From: Hyphomicrobiales bacterium
Lineage (GTDB): Bacteria > Pseudomonadota > Alphaproteobacteria > Rhizobiales > Xanthobacteraceae
Length of the DNA: 5,664 bases
Assembly: GCA_017304505.1 (NCBI GenBank)
Contig: JAFKKQ010000303.1
Location: forward strand, 1 to 5,664
Reading direction: 5' to 3'
Made by a program: the position numbers and the translations under genes. A model generated the notes under the pieces. The model searched no databases. It saw nothing but the letters and a program-made list of their open reading frames with translations, and was not told the origin of the DNA. This document shows, in pieces, positions 5,190-5,664 of this stretch; positions within the stretch are counted from its first letter, which is position 1; the number at the start of each line of letters is the position of its first letter.

Positions 5190-5664
5190 ATGCCGCTCGA
5201 CCACATCCGCTACGACATTCTGGTGCAGGACGCTTTGCGCGGCATGGTCCGCGAAGTGCTGGCCGAGACCATCAAGAAGGGCCTGCCCGGCGAGCATCAT
5301 TTCTTCATCACCTTCGACACGACGGCCGACGGCGTGCGGCTGTCGGACCGGTTGCGCGCTCAATATCCCGAGGAAATGACGGTCGTCCTCCAGCACCAGT
5401 TCTGGGACCTGAAGGTGACCGACGAGTCGTTCGAGGTCGGTCTGTCGTTCGGCGGCATCGGCGAACGGCTGGTCGTCCCCTTCGCCGCCATCCGGGCGTT
5501 CGCCGACCCGTCGGTGCAGTTCACGCTGCAGTTTGAGACGCTCGGAGAAACGCCGGACGAAGAAGAAGGTGCCGCGACCGAAACGGACAAGGGCCTGGCT
5601 GCTCCACGCGGACCGTCGCGGACCAAGCGAAAGGTGCCGGCGCAGCGCGAAGCCTCCGGGTCGG
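5190..5664 (+). CDS. sspB: ClpXP adaptor SspB, alphaproteobacterial type (3' end cut by window edge)
   Basis: SspB binds the N-terminal part of the ssrA tag and tethers tagged proteins to ClpX, speeding their degradation by ClpXP in the cytoplasm. My translation from the ATG at 5190 gives 158 residues, open at the window end. It begins IRYDILVQDALRGMVREVL (6-24), followed by GLPGEHHFFITFDT (31-44) and YPEEMTVVLQHQFWDL (59-74). Then come FEVGLSFGGIGERLVVPFAAI (81-101) and FADPSVQFTLQFE (104-116), all typical of alpha-type SspB. From about residue 120 the chain turns acidic, then basic and Pro/Ala-rich, as expected for the flexible linker. The short ClpX-binding motif at the extreme C-terminus is not yet reached. 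The ribosome site is weak (CAGG, four bases from the ATG), but the conserved domain starts at once after this ATG. It lies just downstream of ssrA on the same strand. Confidence 0.95.
   Translation, partial: MPLDHIRYDILVQDALRGMVREVLAETIKKGLPGEHHFFITFDTTADGVRLSDRLRAQYPEEMTVVLQHQFWDLKVTDESFEVGLSFGGIGERLVVPFAAIRAFADPSVQFTLQFETLGETPDEEEGAATETDKGLAAPRGPSRTKRKVPAQREASGS

Noticed and set aside
5178..5626. Two short minus-strand frames opposite sspB
   Set aside because: They are shadows of the sspB frame, whose translation matches the SspB family throughout.

Overview
This is a GC-rich window from an alphaproteobacterium, most likely in the Hyphomicrobiales near Bradyrhizobium/Rhodopseudomonas. The main evidence is a circularly permuted two-piece tmRNA gene whose tag reads ANDNYAPVAQAA. 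It also has the alphaproteobacterial T-loop (GGCAGTA in place of the usual TTCGA), and an alpha-type SspB follows it. The taxonomic placement is inference from these markers only.

The left part (1-3267, minus strand) encodes a tripartite tricarboxylate transporter (TTT family). Read in the direction of transcription, it runs tctB (2614-3267), then tctA (1089-2597) 16 nt later, then a strong intrinsic terminator (1022-1058), then tctC (971 to beyond position 1, cut by the window edge). TctC is the periplasmic solute-binding protein, TctA the large membrane subunit and TctB the small membrane subunit. Together they should take up a carboxylate using an ion gradient. The terminator between tctA and tctC suggests the binding protein is expressed at a different level from the membrane subunits.

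The middle part (3385-4484, minus strand) encodes two half-size chromate-transporter (CHR) family proteins that overlap by four bases (ATGA). This is a short-chain ChrA pair, expected to work as a heteromeric membrane transporter. The 117-nt gap before tctB holds a TTGACA -35-like box, an A9 tract and a small inverted repeat, and probably contains the tctBA promoter.

The right part (about 4690-5664, plus strand) is divergent from the rest. It has a promoter, the permuted ssrA gene (acceptor piece first, coding piece second) and, about 130 nt later, sspB, cut by the right edge. The two are functionally linked: tmRNA adds the degradation tag to stalled nascent chains, and SspB carries the tagged proteins to ClpXP. 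The stretch 4485-4690 between the divergent chr and ssrA promoters shows no gene or clear structure.

I see no phage, insertion sequence, CRISPR array or clearly novel system. The most noteworthy points are the ssrA-sspB adjacency, the B-A-terminator-C layout of the tct genes, the N-terminally extended TctB and the 17-nt-period direct repeat ahead of sspB.
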